Shown here: positions 12,222-24,962 of the stretch, piece after piece | How the letters are laid out: every line of letters begins with the position of its first letter | Position numbering within the stretch: position 1 is the stretch's first letter | DNA from: Cryptococcus deneoformans JEC21 | Taxonomy: Eukaryota > Basidiomycota > Tremellomycetes > Tremellales > Cryptococcaceae | Assembly: GCF_000091045.1 (NCBI RefSeq) | Contig: NC_006682.1 | Coordinates: 1 to 64,000 of the forward strand | Reading direction: 5' to 3' | Length of the DNA stretch: 64,000 nt | Notes under the pieces: generated by a model | The model's database searches: none | What the model saw: the letters and a program-made list of their open reading frames with translations, nothing else | Told to the model about the DNA's origin: nothing | Program-made: the position numbers and the translations under genes

Positions 12222-15200
12222 ATGTCCCCACCTCAAGGAAAGGGTGTACCGGTTCCTAACCTTGGCCTGAAGCACGAGTCAAAGAAGAAGGGACATGTCA
12301 TGCAGAGCTCATTGGAACTTGTTTTCAGTTGTACGTATCGAAATTTGTTCTCGGTACGCGGCGATATGCTAATAAATAGCGAATAGATTCTCGGTCACAG
12401 CAAATGCATTATGGATCACGATCAGCTCCCTCTTTCCTAGACGACAGTTCATTTCGAGGCGATCAATTTGATGTTGATGACTACGATGAGGATCAAAATT
12501 ACAACGATATCTACGACGGGATAGAGAGAACTGGAGAGGAGCAGTTTGAAGGTAGAGATTTGAGTGGCAGATTGGAAGATCTGAAAGTGGCTGGCGCTAT
12601 TTCTGAAGCAAATGAAGATGGTAGCACGCAAGAAGAGCTTGGACAAGACTCGCACATTACGAGACGATCATCCGACGAACCGGCGTTCTTCCACTCCGAC
12701 TCTGTGCCTATATCACCCATTTCCCAACTTCAACCGTCGGTGAACCAAGGCGCCAAAGTAAACACACTCCTTCCAGATGGTATCGGGCCGATTCAAGGGC
12801 TCTTTTTGGCTGCTATGCCATCTCCCCGACTTGCACCCGTTCTTCCACATCCCGGATCGCTCGACACTTCATATTGTACAGAGGCGGGACCATCATCTAA
12901 TCCACGTACATCCAAGCGATGGAACAGTCATAGTAGGGGTGATTCGAACCCGATGGAGATTAGAGAATCTGCTGCTCTAGTATCTTCATCCCCACAATAC
13001 CATGGCAAAGGCAAGAGTGCAGAGAATCGGCCTTTGCTGGATGGTCGGCCGACAGAAGGGTATGCTTCGATACAGTCGCAAAAGGAGATAAGACGAAAGT
13101 CAAATAGAAGAAAGCGAAGCGAAGATGGCCAGAGCACAGAAGGACAAACCGTAAGTCTGATCCTCTCTATCTCTCTCTCCCACACTAAAACCCGCTTGTT
13201 CTATCTCCAGCTGTTCAACGCGACGGCAGTACTAGTTGGTATAGGTCTCCTCTCCCTTCCACTTGCTTTCGCATATGCCGGATGGATAGGAGGTACGATC
13301 ATGCTTCTCGGCTTCGGGTGGCTGACTTGCTATACGTATATTTTGTTCTCATCTACTAACTTTACCGGAACACTAATCATGAGGCTCGTCATAGGGCGAA
13401 GCTACTGGCGAGACTGATCAGAGCCGACGGAAGAATGATGGGATATACAGACATTGGTCTGCGAGCTTTCGGCAGTTGGGCGGGTGCGGGTATAAATCTA
13501 TTGTAAGTGGCGGTCATATCAATCACTGAATGATTATGCTGATTACAGGGTAGATTCTGCATGGAGCTCTTTGCATTAGGGTACATTTCATCGTCTCGTC
13601 TTGTAATGATGGTATACTGACAACAGGCTCTAGTGTTGCCCTAGTTCTTCTTTTCGGAGACACACTCAACGTTCTCTACCCTTCAATACCATCAAATGTC
13701 TGGAAGCTCGTTGGTTTCTTCATGTACGCTCCACCGAGTTTTCACCAGTGTTCACACCCTTGGTTTGCTAACGCCCTTTTGATTGACAGTATCGTGCCCA
13801 CTGTTCTGCTTCCTCTCCGTCTTCTGTCACTCCCTTCTCTCCTTTCCTCAATCTCCTCCTTTTTCCTCATCATAGTTCTTCTCGTCGACGGTTTTCTGCC
13901 TTCCCCTGAGCCCTCATCGGCTTCGACCGGCTCTCTCCTCCACCCCTCACCAACCAGCCTTTCTCCTGAATGGTCCCGTGGTAACTGGTTGGGCGGAATA
14001 GGGCTTATTCTAGCCGGTTTTGGAGGCCACGCAGTGATGCCCAGTTTGGCGAGGGACATGAAGCGGCCAGAGAAATTTGATGGGATCGTTAATTGGGCAT
14101 TTGTAAGTTTCGCTATTGTCTCTTCCTATCCTCTCTCAAACTCGGTGTGACCATATAACAAACTTTTTTTCGTTTTCTGACTCGGGATTTGACACAGGCG
14201 ATAGCAACTGGCATATCTTTCACAGCAGGTGCCGCTGGGTATCTTATGTTCGGTGAGACCGTATCTGACGAAGTATGTCCCTCCAGCTCTCATTTTTTCC
14301 AGGATGGTTCCCTAGGCTGATGAGATGTTGCAAAATTACCTAGGTTACGAAAGACCTGATGCGAGAGAAGTATCATTACCCTCGAATACTCAATATTGTG
14401 GCTCTATGGATGATTGTCATCAACCCCCTTACAAAATTTGGGCTTTCCTCTCGTCCTGTGAGTGTTAATTTATTTTATGTTCGCCTTTTCTTGAGAGCTA
14501 GGCTCCATTAGTATGGGATCAAACGCTAATGGATAGCTCTCTCTTGCAGCTCAATCTGACAATCGAAGGAATACTTAGGATATCCCCTTCTCCACCACCG
14601 TCCCTCTTCTCTCCCTTTGATGGTGGACTCGAATCAGCGCTCGGGTCGGGTGCACCAGAGACAAGCCAAGTTAATTTTCCCAAACGTCGCGATCGGTCAT
14701 CTTTCTCTACTCGCAACGATCCCCGCACATCCCGTCGACCGTCTGCCCTCACCTCTCCATCCAACTCTCGCCCCTTTCCTCAGTCCCAATCTCAGATAGT
14801 CGCCTTCGAGCAATATGTCTCTAAAGAACGCAAGAAGAGATGGCTGCGAATGGTGTCGCGAGTGGTCATTACCGCTCTCTGTGTGGGTGTCGCTGTAGTC
14901 TTGCCGGGTTTCGGACGTGTGATGGCCTTTTTGGGAAGTTTCTCCGCATTTATGATTTGTATCATCTTGCCTGTACGTCCTCATCTGCGTTTTCACCATC
15001 CTCCCTCCGGAACTCAAAACTAACTTTTGTTTTTAAAAAGCTCCTATTCTACATCCGCCTGTCCCCCACTCTCCTTCCAACTTGTCCCCCGTCGCCCCAT
15101 TCGCTCACATTCCCACCGACTGCCCGCTCGCAACCAACGTCAAAATGGGCCAGCGAGAAATTTACGAATGCGATACACTGGGTATTGGTAATCGCCAGTA

Positions 15201-15271
15201 CGGCGCTGATGATAGCCGGGACTATATGGGCGTTCTTGCCAGGAAGTGGGCATGATGAGTTGGAAACGTAG
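12222..15271 (+). CDS. Vacuolar amino-acid transporter, AVT/AAAP family
   Basis: A multi-pass transporter of the amino acid/auxin permease family, expected in the vacuolar membrane. Exon 1 is 12222-12330 and exon 2 starts at 12387; the junction gives VFSYSRSQQ. A long hydrophilic, Ser- and acid-rich N-terminus of about 290 residues is typical of fungal Avt1/Avt3-type proteins. The transporter core begins LFNATAVLVGIGLLSLPLAF, the diagnostic TM1 of the family, followed by FAYAGWIGGTIMLLGFGW, YTDIGLRAFGSWAG, LVGFFIIVPTVLLPLRLLS, GFGGHAVMPSLARDMKRP and FTAGAAGYLMFGETVSDEV. A hydrophilic loop of about 110 residues precedes the final TMs (AVVLPGFGRVMAFLGSFSA). Stop TAG 15269-15271. About nine introns. 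The substrate and direction are not decided by sequence alone. Confidence 0.85.
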
Positions 15272-15846
15272 CGGTTTCGAGGGCATAGAAGGGCTGTAAC
15301 AGTTGTAGCAAGTGTTTCGTTTTGATAGTTGTATTTTTCAAATCAGGTCTCGCATTTTACTTTGCTGCTTTTGGTTAGAGATAAGGATTAGAAATTATAT
15401 AAGGATCTATAGACGAATCTGAAACGTGGTAGAATCCATTCGCGATTGACTTGGCCTGGAGGTATCTTAACCCTGTTGTTTTACTTCCCTGAGCGAAAAC
15501 CTGGCGAAAAACATAACGGAACTCTTCTCGTCTGTTTTCCTCCAATCTCTTGAAACAGAATAGCTATCAGAGTTGACGAACAAAATCATCACCGCCTAGC
15601 GAGTTCTCCATTCATCCCTTGTGTTTAATAAGCTTTCCCTATAACTGATTATCTCCATCCGTATCTTTCATCCATCAAGCTGTATACATACGTCAAGGTG
15701 AGTCCAACTGAGCATCCTTTTGTGGTTCATATTCCTTTCCAATGAATTAGGCCATAGATGCTATTTCATATGCTTTGCAATTTGCTATAAAAAATCTGCC
15801 AGTGTTAGGTTTTCTAGCATCTTTTCACGTCTTGACTCGAATTTCA
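15272..15846. other. Intergenic region
   Basis: 3' flank of the AVT gene and 5' region of the small downstream gene. A good leader intron is visible at about 15697-15749 (GTGAGT to TTAG, following ACGTCAAG). No other feature is seen. Confidence 0.4.
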
Positions 15847-16247
15847 ATGGTGAAAAACCGACTGTCTCAAGGACATCTCGCTTACTCCAGGTTTTATTCC
15901 CAATCATTTCCGAGTCTCGCTCAATTCTCACTCTCACGTTCGTCTTCAGTCCAAGACGTAATTGCCACATTTCCCAACATCTTGCCGATCCGATTGCGCA
16001 TCTCATCAGTTTATCCAGTACTCTCCAGATGATCCATACGCAATTGGTCGTGATCTTTGCTCTCCGTTGTCTGATCTGTATGCATACCCTCGGCACCATT
16101 CCCCTGATGTCCAAAACGCAAAATTCTACACTTTCTACATTTCTTTTCTTGGCACCGTATTGAAAAGATTTTGAGGGTTATCTCGCGGTTAATCCGCTTG
16201 AAGATAGGGATGAATGGGTTGAAAGATTGTGGGGGAGATTACGATAA
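15847..16247 (+). CDS. Small spliced hypothetical gene
   Basis: Not recognised. A frame from the ATG at 15847 (MVKNRLSQGHLAYSRFYSQ) runs to VQD. A GTAATT...CATCAG intron (about 15957-16008) then joins it in phase to FIQYSPDDPYAIG. The terminal exon seems to be the frame ending NPLEDRDEWVERLWGRLR with TAA 16245-16247. It can be reached from the middle exon by a longer intron ending at TTGAAAAG (about 16163). Without that intron the middle frame ends VLKRF. Codon composition and the balanced WVERLWGRLR ending suggest coding sequence, and the N-terminus is basic, Ser/Phe-rich and free of acids, as in mitochondrial presequences. The gene is convergent with the complex I subunit gene. Exon structure is uncertain. 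Confidence 0.35.
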
Positions 16248-16601
16248 AGGGCGGGATAAGGAGAAGAATGAGTGTCGTCTTATTGAGCAGGTCGGACCTT
16301 CAAATCAGACAAATCGGCTTGGGAACCGACGGCGATAGAGTGGGGGGATGCTTGTTCGAATGAGCTACGCAGGAAAATGTTAGTTGTCATTCTGCTTTTT
16401 CACCATGTCTGGTCGCGATGCCGGGGTGGGTCCTCTCTCTTTTTTCTCTCGTTTCCTCTTCCCCTTCGTTTCCCAGATTGTGCCTTTCTGCAATATCTCC
16501 CTGCACACCCATCCACCCGCACTTCCTATCACTCGCTGGTAATCGGTCCGCCGATGCAATCACCCGCCCACCCCATCTACCACTCGCTTTCGCTCACAAA
16601 C
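16248..16601. other. Convergent intergenic region
   Basis: Contains the 3' ends of two facing genes. Plus-strand open frames at 16377-16858 are antisense to the complex I subunit gene. I see no other feature. Confidence 0.45.
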
Positions 16602-17098
16602 TCACTTGGGATACCTCATCCTCAACACCTTTGGCCTCTCTCCCTCCTGGAACAACAACTTGGTCTCCGCGGCCTCCTTTGTCAACTCCAAATGCTTCTC
16701 ATTCCTCTGTGACCACACTTCGGCCTTTTCCGTCTGCTTGGCAAACCATCTCGTCAAAGCTGGAAGCGTCTCATCCTTGCGGGCGGCCGCGAACGCTTCA
16801 GGATCGAGAGAAGGGGATGCGGGCTTGTCGGAAGGGGAAGGGAGGTAAGGGTAGATGAGGATCGAGGCGGTGAGGATGATGAATGCGTTGCGCCAGGAAG
16901 GTGTGAAGAAGGCTAACAGAGTGATGAGCTATCGCACACTGCCGGGAGCAACGTCGACCTACACTCGTTGGTATAAGCGTCACTCTGGTCCTCGGCGCCG
17001 TGGTGGTCGCTGTGGGCTGCTCTCCTGGGTGCCGAGGTGGCGATACCCCTGGCGGCGTTGAGGGTGGTGGCGTGTCGGAAGAGAGGCCTGAGTGACAT
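16602..17098 (-). CDS. Probable mitochondrial complex I accessory subunit (fungal 17.8-kDa type)
   Basis: ATG 17096-17098 opens MSLRPLFRHATTLNAARG, an Arg-rich, acid-free mitochondrial presequence, then a His-rich stretch. A short intron (GTAGGT donor, TTAG acceptor) joins YTNES to FFTPSWRNAFIILTASILIY, a single TM helix. A soluble C-terminal part follows with LPALTRWFAKQTEK, VWSQRNEKHLELTKEAAETK and LLFQEGERPKVLRMRYP, ending PK-TGA. One presequence, one TM and a charged matrix or intermembrane tail fit the small fungal NADH:ubiquinone oxidoreductase subunits, and the RNEKHL...LLFQ...RMRYP pattern resembles the 17.8-kDa subunit as I remember it. The family assignment is recall-based; the mitochondrial membrane location is better supported. 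The TGA overlaps a possible GTGAGT donor, so a tiny extra exon (NE-stop at 16529-16535) is an alternative end. Confidence 0.6.
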
Positions 17099-17358
17099 TT
17101 CTACGATTTCCCGAGAGACGAGTACGAGGAGTATGTGGGATGAGAGATCCATCACCGCTGATAGGCCGAATCACTTACCGCGGCGTTACGCGGTGCTCTG
17201 CGGTGTGGCGGCGGCACTGAGATTTGGTTCCGCGGATTGTACGCGTCGCGGGTGTCTGTGCACACTCATTTCGACGCGTACAAGGGGATTCCACACTCCC
17301 CCTCGACTGCTTGAAAACAGCCCCGAACCGGATTCGCGGCACAGCGCAACAGCCCAGG

Positions 17359-18507
<1,149 letters not shown>

Positions 18508-19136
18508 GCGGCCGCTTTTAAACGAGGCGGTTGTCTAGTAGGGCGCGAGGGCACAGCATGCGAGAGACATTTAGATTTAGATGGATTGGCCGGCGGGGCG
18601 GGGGGGTCATAGGGAAGGACAAAGATGAGGCGGAAAGGTTGGAAAGAAGGTATCACCAAGAGAAAAGGAAAAAAGGTACTGCCCCCGAGTTGACCACAAA
18701 AACCAAGCAACGATCACTGTCATACGGGGTAGTCGTTGAATTTTTCTTTTTTTAGCATCTTTTTGGATTCATCGATTGATCAAGTTTTCCCCTTTTCCCA
18801 TGCAAGCACTGTATTTTTATCCCCCCTTCTTACTCCGTGGTCTATGATCTAATCTCGTGGCGGTTAGTGGGTTGCGCTTTGTCCGTTTTGACCATCCTGC
18901 CCTAGTTGCTTCATTTCCGGCTCCCGTGTCAAGGTTTGACATTGTATCATTGTGCTCTATGAAATGCTGATGTTTCGACTCGCCTATTGGCACTCGCCCT
19001 CGCCCAGATACATCCCAGCTTCGCTGCCAAAACTGCACCTTTTACGGCCTCTTGACCTTTACCTTCATCCTATCTGAAGCGCCCCTGACTTTTTCCCTCC
19101 CGTGCGATGCTGCGCGCGTTAAGCCGCCCTATTATG
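18508..19136. other. Convergent intergenic region
   Basis: Lies between the stop of the Rac gene (+) and the stop of the FAM210/Nat2-like gene (-). It shows purine-rich then T-rich stretches but no supported gene. Confidence 0.5.
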
Positions 19137-19928
19137 TCACGAACCGGAAAACGTCAGCTTACAACGAAAAAAAAAAGTAAGACCAAAAAAAAAAACAAAA
19201 AAACCCACCTTGCCAACCCATCCCCTTTTGGTCAACCAGCCCACAAACTTTGGCGTCCACGCGACGGTCAACCCTGCTCTAATAGGTAACAACGCCGTCT
19301 TATGTATCGTGTACGCCAACACTGCTTCTGCCCAAAACGTCTTTCCAAACCATCCGCTCTTGGCCTGCTTGCCCTCCTTCTTTTCAGCGGCCATCTCCTC
19401 CTCCCTCTCCCGCTCATCCTCGACCCTCATCCTCTCCGCTTCCTCGACCCCGTACCTCTTTGACCGATAGAACGCTTTCGCCGAATCCATCAGCGGGGCG
19501 ATCCGCTCCGCGCCGAGCGAATGGACGAGCAGGAAACAGAGGGAAAAGTCGATGGTGGAGAGGAAAAAGTACATGCCGACGGCCCACGAGCCGTATTTCC
19601 TGGTGAGGGCTTTGAATCTTGCATAGGCTGATTTTGGTTCGGCCCCGGGTTCGTGTTCAGGTTCGTGTTCGGGTCCAGACTCACTCTCCTGTCTCTTCTG
19701 GTCAGAGCCAGAGCTCGTGGTATTTCGTTGAGAGGACGCTTGGAGGTTGGCGTTAAAGATGTGCGGGGTGGAAAGAAACGAGCGCGAGGAGAGCGTAGCG
19801 GTCAAGGGGAGGATAAACGATCGGGAGAGGTGAATGGCAGTAGGGCGCAGGAGAGCGGGGTGTATGGCTGTCGTGCCACGGACACGGGCCAACGAGACAG
19901 GGCGTATTCTGGCGAGCGGGACGGGCAT
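19137..19928 (-). CDS. FAM210/Nat2-like (DUF1279) mitochondrial membrane protein
   Basis: The ATG at 19926-19928 starts MPVPLARIRPVSLARVRG, followed by about 50 residues rich in Arg, Ser and Leu without acids, a clear mitochondrial presequence. A Glu/Pro repeat (EHEPEHEPG) follows, then the DUF1279 core: YARFKALTRKYGSWAVGMYF, LSTIDFSLCFLLVHSLGAER, then a charged helix (VEEAERMRVEDEREREEEM), and a second half FWAEAVLAYTIHKTALLPIR with TVAWTPKFVGWLTKRGW. S. cerevisiae Nat2 and animal FAM210A/B share this arrangement. The 3' end holds a 51-bp intron-like segment (19158-19208, GTGGG...GTAAG) that is in frame and stop-free, so both spliced and retained forms would encode protein ending FSGS. An ATG-less open frame continues upstream of the chosen start. 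Confidence 0.75.
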   Translation of the reverse strand: MPVPLARIRPVSLARVRGTTAIHPALLRPTAIHLSRSFILPLTATLSSRSFLSTPHIFNANLQASSQRNTTSSGSDQKRQESESGPEHEPEHEPGAEPKSAYARFKALTRKYGSWAVGMYFFLSTIDFSLCFLLVHSLGAERIAPLMDSAKAFYRSKRYGVEEAERMRVEDEREREEEMAAEKKEGKQAKSGWFGKTFWAEAVLAYTIHKTALLPIRAGLTVAWTPKFVGWLTKRGWVGKVGFFVFFFGLTFFFRCKLTFSGS

Positions 19929-20422
19929 TGCGCAGGGGCTATGGCTGGAAAGCGTGTCGAGAAAAGCGAGGCCTGGCAAAATGTCGTTGCGTGTCCCGGC
20001 CGGCGGGCGGCGGGGGTGTTATGTAAGTGGGTGGCATTACGTAACGCGAGCGGGTGTGTTTGTGCGGGTTAAAGTGCGGCGGCGGCTGAAGTTCTTGGCG
20101 TGCGTTTTGTGTTGCCGGGTAGAGGTTGCTGGGTAGAGGAGATGTGCACCGAGGCATGCAGAGAGTGTGTGCGTGATGGCTGGCACGTGGCCGCTGCACC
20201 CGCCACGTGAGCAGCACGAGACACCGCCTCCGCTGCAGCTCGCCGTGGGGTTTCCGATCGAGATGGGTACCCGCCTCGCTGGTTTCCGCATTTGCCCTGC
20301 CAAGGCGGCTTATACTTGGCGGTCGCGCCCGTATATAAGACTCGCCCCGCCCCTGTTCCCCGTTCCCCTCCCCCGTTCCCCCCACCAGCCCTTTCCACCC
20401 GCCCTTTCCACCCGCCACCACC
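19929..20422. other. Divergent promoter region
   Basis: Shared 5' region of the FAM210/Nat2-like gene (-) and the secreted glycoprotein gene (+). It is GC-rich, has a clear TATA element on the plus side, and a C-rich leader just before the plus-strand ATG. Large minus-strand open frames across here (19939-20866) are antisense shadows. Confidence 0.6.
20332..20338 (+). promoter_or_regulatory. TATA box of the secreted glycoprotein gene
   Basis: TATATAA in an otherwise GC-rich stretch, about 85 bp upstream of the ATG at 20423. This spacing fits a TATA-driven start with a short C-rich leader and suggests a highly or variably expressed gene. Confidence 0.6.
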
Positions 20423-22083
20423 ATGCTCCCCCTCTCCTTCCTCCCTGCCCTCCTCGCCCTCGCCCCCCTCGCACGGGCGCAGGTGACTGCCACCTACCCC
20501 AACGGCGCCACGAACCCCGACACCCCCGAGTTCGCCCCCATCGGCTCCTATGTCAACCAGAGCTCCGAGTCGCGCCTCATCTCCCTCAACGGCGTCGACG
20601 ACTTTTGTCTCTGGGGTCCCCGCAATATCTCGGCGGTGAGCACTAATCTGATAGGGAATATCGAGCCGGAAGTGGTAGCGTACTGTTCCAAGCCGAGGAA
20701 TAACGCCAGGATCATCCCAGACGGGGTTGTTACTGCTGCCCACGTGGGTCGACTTTTCTCCCTTTTCTCCCGATCGAACGCTAACCATCGACGGGTAGTT
20801 TGTCAAGACCGCGCTGTACGTCCAGATCTGGGGCTGTAAGTCGTCTCTTTTCTGTCGGCCGAACAATCTGACACTGATGCGCTTTGTCCCATTCCAGTCT
20901 GGGACGCGACCAGGATCGGTATTGTACGTCGCGTTCTACACTGCAGAGATGTGAGGAGTCAAGACGAGAAGCTGACATCCGTCCAAAGCCGGACGGCGAC
21001 TCTGGCGGTGAACTAGACCCCCATGGCGCTGAAAACCTCGGAAACCCAATTGGCGGCAACGCCACTTCCAACGTCGATGGAACCGACGTGTTTTACGAGG
21101 AATGGATGAGCTTTGTAAGTCGCTCGTCTCTGTCTCTTTCTCCTTTCCAATCTAATGGCGAAATCAATGGATAGATCTCGTACGACCAGTTCTGTCTCCG
21201 TATCTGTACAGCCGAAACTTCAAACGTGACTGCCGCATTGCAGTGCGAGCATGAACTTGACATCATGGGTTGTGCGTTTGTCATGGCTATCGAGTACGTG
21301 TATTTCTCTCCTCCCATACCTGCCGGCCTCTGCTAACGCCATTCGTCTCTTCTCGCGCATCACAGCGACTTTTACAACACCAACAACTCTTTCACATCCT
21401 GCGACGGTGAACCTGCCGCCCCACCCGGTCTCTACCCCCAGGCCAACGGATCGACCTCGACTTTCCGACAGCGATACACCGGTACTTGGTCCAACGCCGA
21501 AACGACCGACATGTTTACTGTAGGACAAACAGTTACGCCCAGTAGTGTTGCTTTGTGAGTTTTCATACTTTTTAAGTCTCACCTATCGCTTTCGATCAAG
21601 CTGATGCCAATCGGCGATTAGCTACCCGGCGACATCCAACTGCTATACCTACTCTACCATCTCTAGTACGTCCATGCCCCTTGCCCTTCCAATCCACCCT
21701 CCACGCTAACATCCTCCACTCACTCCTTGTCACTCGCAGACGGCATCGACACGGCCAACTGGCAAGTAACGGCCACCCCTTCCACCCTCTCCGGTGGCTC
21801 CACCGTCGCCGTCGCCTCTGTCGGCACCACCTCCCAGTCCCCTCCTCCCGGTATCTCCACCTCTTCCCCAACTTCTTCTTCTTCTTCTTCCGGCTCTTCT
21901 GGCTCATCCGCCGGCAGCTCTTCCAGCTCCAACACGGGCAGCGCGTCAACCGGTGCAACAGCCGTCGATTCTTCCGGCTCGTCCTCTGCCGCAACCAAGG
22001 CTTCCACCGTCCACGGACAAGGAATCGTCGTCATGGGTGTTGCAGCTGTCGGAATGCTGTTTGGTGCTGCCGTCTTGCTTTAA
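20423..22083 (+). CDS. Secreted GPI-type glycoprotein ('macrophage activating glycoprotein' family)
   Basis: The start MLPLSFLPALLALAPLARA is a signal peptide with cleavage before Q-V-T. The mature part follows the basidiomycete 'macrofage activating glycoprotein' layout: VDDFCLWGPRNIS, CSKPRNNARIIPDGVVTAAH, FVKTALYVQIWG, GGELDPHGAENLGNPIGG, YEEWMSF-ISYDQFCLRIC, CEHELDIMGC, and PPGLYPQANGSTSTFRQ. Six or more introns of 45-75 bp join these; conserved Cys residues stay in phase through every junction. The C-terminal 100 residues are Ser/Thr/Gly-rich and end in a hydrophobic segment (VVMGVAAVGMLFGAAVLL), predicting a GPI anchor and heavy O-glycosylation. Several N-x-S/T sites are present. Family name is from recalled annotation of fungal homologues; the molecular function is unknown. 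Confidence 0.8.
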
Positions 22084-22751
22084 ATTTGAAGAAAAAGAAA
22101 AGACCTTTTGACAAGCCCAAGCCAACTACCTCCCCGACTTTCCTAGTCGAATCTATCCCGCGTTCAGCCAAGCGTAGCATTTCTCTCGCATCTAAACCCC
22201 AGAAACTTTCGAACCATTTAAAATAAATCAATACTTGATGTACATAGCTAATCATGTCTTTTTCGAGCCCCGGATGATTTCTGAACGTGTCGTCTTCTTT
22301 TATGAATTTCTCATGGACTATTTCTTCTTTTTAAAACCTTGTGGTGGCACTTGCTCTCGTCGTCCTTTTTTTCCGTTTCGGTTCGTTTCGTTGCATTGAT
22401 GTGGTGCGCGGTAAGACGAGATCGATCATCCAAAGTTGACGTTATACATCCTGAATCGCCTTGATCTTTTCTCTGAAATCATTTACGTGGCTTCCTGGTT
22501 GCCGCTTCCCGACATTAACCCCTAATACATGGTGAAATGGTGATGATGGATGATAAAACCCCTGCCATCTTGTCTTCACACGCCGGCACGCACCACTTTG
22601 AAAAGCAGTCCGAGATGACACAAAATAAGCCGTGACGTGGAACATCCACCTCCCATCGTCCGATCCTGTTTTTGTTTTCGTCCCTTTCCGTCGTTCCAGT
22701 CGAGTCCCCCAAGGCGAACTCGATACAACACCTCTGCGTATCCCAAAAAGA
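22084..22751. other. Intergenic region upstream of ERG8
   Basis: 3' flank of the glycoprotein gene, then the ERG8 promoter. A short open extension upstream of the ERG8 ATG (from 22632) lacks an ATG in a good position and is taken as leader. No other gene is seen. Confidence 0.5.
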
Positions 22752-24692
22752 ATGACGACAGGAACGACGACAGTGGTATCCTCCCCCGGCAAGGTACTCA
22801 TCGCAGGAGGATACCTTGTCCTCGACACACACTACTCTGGTCTAGTCATCGGCACTTCTAGCAGATTCTACTCTTGTGTCTCGAGCCGCGCAACGTCAAG
22901 CCGCGCAACGTCCAGCACGCCAAGCATCGATGCCGATACCAACACCGGCATTGACACAGACACTTGTCAAAATAAAGCGACCATCTCGGTACGCGCCGGC
23001 CAATTCCCTCCCGACGCTTCGACATGGGTCTACTGCATCTCAAAACCTTCTGCTTCTGCTTCTGCTTCCGCCGGTGAGGACGGCGAAGAAGGTGAAGAAG
23101 GTGGAGATGGGACTTTATATCTTAAACTAGAGCAGACCAATGAAGAGCAAGCGGGTAAAAACAAATTCATCTTTATCACGCTTTGCAAAGTGCTCGAGTA
23201 TGTTTACGAATCCATCTTGGCCCACGTTGGGGATGAGGAAACAGCATTGGACGAGTTGATGAAGCGGATAAAAGGTGGTGGGGGTGGTGAGGACGGTTTG
23301 GACGTGGTCGTCTTTGCGGACAATGACTTTTACTCTCAACGCGAGCAGGTGCGTATGATATATTTTCTTGTTAATGGGATAATACGGCTTCGGACCTGAC
23401 AGACCTGTATCCCTTCAGCTCACATCGCTATCCCTCCCAACCCGGATATCATCCCTTCCCCATCTCCCGCCATTCACCCCTCTTCCCCGCCCAATCCCCG
23501 CAACCAACAAAACCGGCCTCGGCTCCTCTGCCGCCCTAGTCACTTCCCTCGTCGGATCTTTGCTCTCCCACCTCCATATCACCCATTCCTCTCCAGAGGG
23601 CAGTATCGCAGATGACGACAAGGCTGTCATTCACTCTGTCGCTCAGCTGGCGCACTGCCAAGCGCAGGGTAAAGTTGGATCAGGTTTCGACGTTTCCTCT
23701 GCCGTCTACGGTTCCCACCTCTACACCCGTTTCTCCCCATCCATCCTCACGCCGCTCATGTCCCTTGCCCCATTCTCCCGACCTCGACCCTCTCCCGGCT
23801 CAACATCTCTCCTCCTCGATGCACTCCACCCGAGCAAATGGGATAACAAATCCATCCCTTTCCGACTCCCCAAACATTTGCGTCTCTTACTCGCCGACGT
23901 TTCGTGCGGTACTGACACGCCATCTTTTGTCTCCTCTGTCCTCAAGTGGAGAAATAACGATAGGGAAAAGGCCGATGAAGTGTGGGCGAGGCTGGATAAT
24001 GCGAACAGGGCCTTGGGTAAGGTGCTGAGCGATATGGTGGCCGCAGAAAACGAGATTGATTATGAAAAAACCATGATGGCCGCCTCAGAACTCACATCGG
24101 ACGAGGTACGTCCGCAAATCTCCTCTCCCTCTCTCTCCCATTCTTTCATTCCCCGTCACTGACTTTTAACCGTCCTGTTGTAGCTTTTGAACCTCCCTAC
24201 AACCCCGAGCCCTTCACGCACACTCCATCTCCTCCACCGCCTCGCCCTCTCCCTCTCGTCCATCCGCGCTCTGTTGCGTGAAATGTCCGATCTCTCGGGC
24301 GTACCCATCGAACCAAAAGAACAAACGAGATTGCTGGATGCATGCGGACAAGTCAAGGGTGTTGTAGGCGGTGGCGTTCCAGGTGGTACGTCCTAAATTC
24401 CCTCTCGTCCCAACCCCACTCGCAAAACTTTATTCCCAGGGCCCTCAGCCCCATCGTATAACAGCACACATGCTCATGCTTCGATTTGTTTCTAGCGGGC
24501 GGCTACGATGCCCTTTACCTTCTTACCATCGACCACCCAACCCCTATAGCAGGTGTCGATAAACTTTGGGCAGAGTGGACGGAGATGGACGTCTGTCCCC
24601 TGTCCGCAAAACAGAGTGATGGCGGGATAAGGCAAGAACAAGTTGCGGAAGTGAAGGGTTTAAAGGAAGCGCTGGAGAGAGCGAGGAGATGA
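22752..24692 (+). CDS. ERG8: Phosphomevalonate kinase
   Basis: A GHMP-family kinase that turns mevalonate-5-phosphate into the diphosphate in the sterol/isoprenoid pathway. The ATG at 22752 gives MTTGTTTVVSSPGKVLIAGG, motif 1 of the GHMP fold (SPGKVLIAGGYLVLD). An N-terminal low-complexity insert (SSRATSS..., SASASASAGEDGEEGEEGG) is followed by FADNDFYSQREQ. After an intron, KTGLGSSAALVTSLVGSLL is the GHMP ATP-binding loop, then QAQGKVGSGFDVSSAVYGSH. Motif 3 is VPGAGGYDALYLL, formed across the last intron. Four exons; stop 24690-24692. Length and motif order match fungal Erg8. It is convergent with the MTU1 gene (stops 270 bp apart). Confidence 0.93.
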
Positions 24693-24962
24693 GCCGTGCA
24701 TCGGAAGATAGCATATAAGGATAAAGGTTAATGCCAGGCTAATAGATTCGTATTGTGTTTATACCCTGCATGAGATATGCCGTTTTGACGACTTACGTGA
24801 CGTGAGTCAAATGCTCTGTGCAAAGTGAATGATGCTATATATGTTACAACAGATTGTGTGTTTTATGATGCTATGGTGATATGGTGGAATTTTCGATCCC
24901 CCCCCCCCTCAAGATCTCTCTCATTCCGCCAAAATATCTTCTATCTCATTCACACTCCCATC

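Noticed and set aside
12930..12950. GATTCGAACCC, resembling an inverted B box
   Set aside because: Inside the AVT-like coding exon with no matching tRNA arms on either strand.
16377..16858. Plus-strand open frames of 80-146 codons, including one starting MSGRDAG
   Set aside because: They are antisense to the complex I subunit gene, whose frame has a presequence, a TM and in-phase splicing.
20069..20866. 265-codon minus-strand open frame, Gly/Glu/Arg-rich
   Set aside because: Shadow of the GC-rich promoter and first exon of the secreted glycoprotein; composition reflects codon bias of the true strand.
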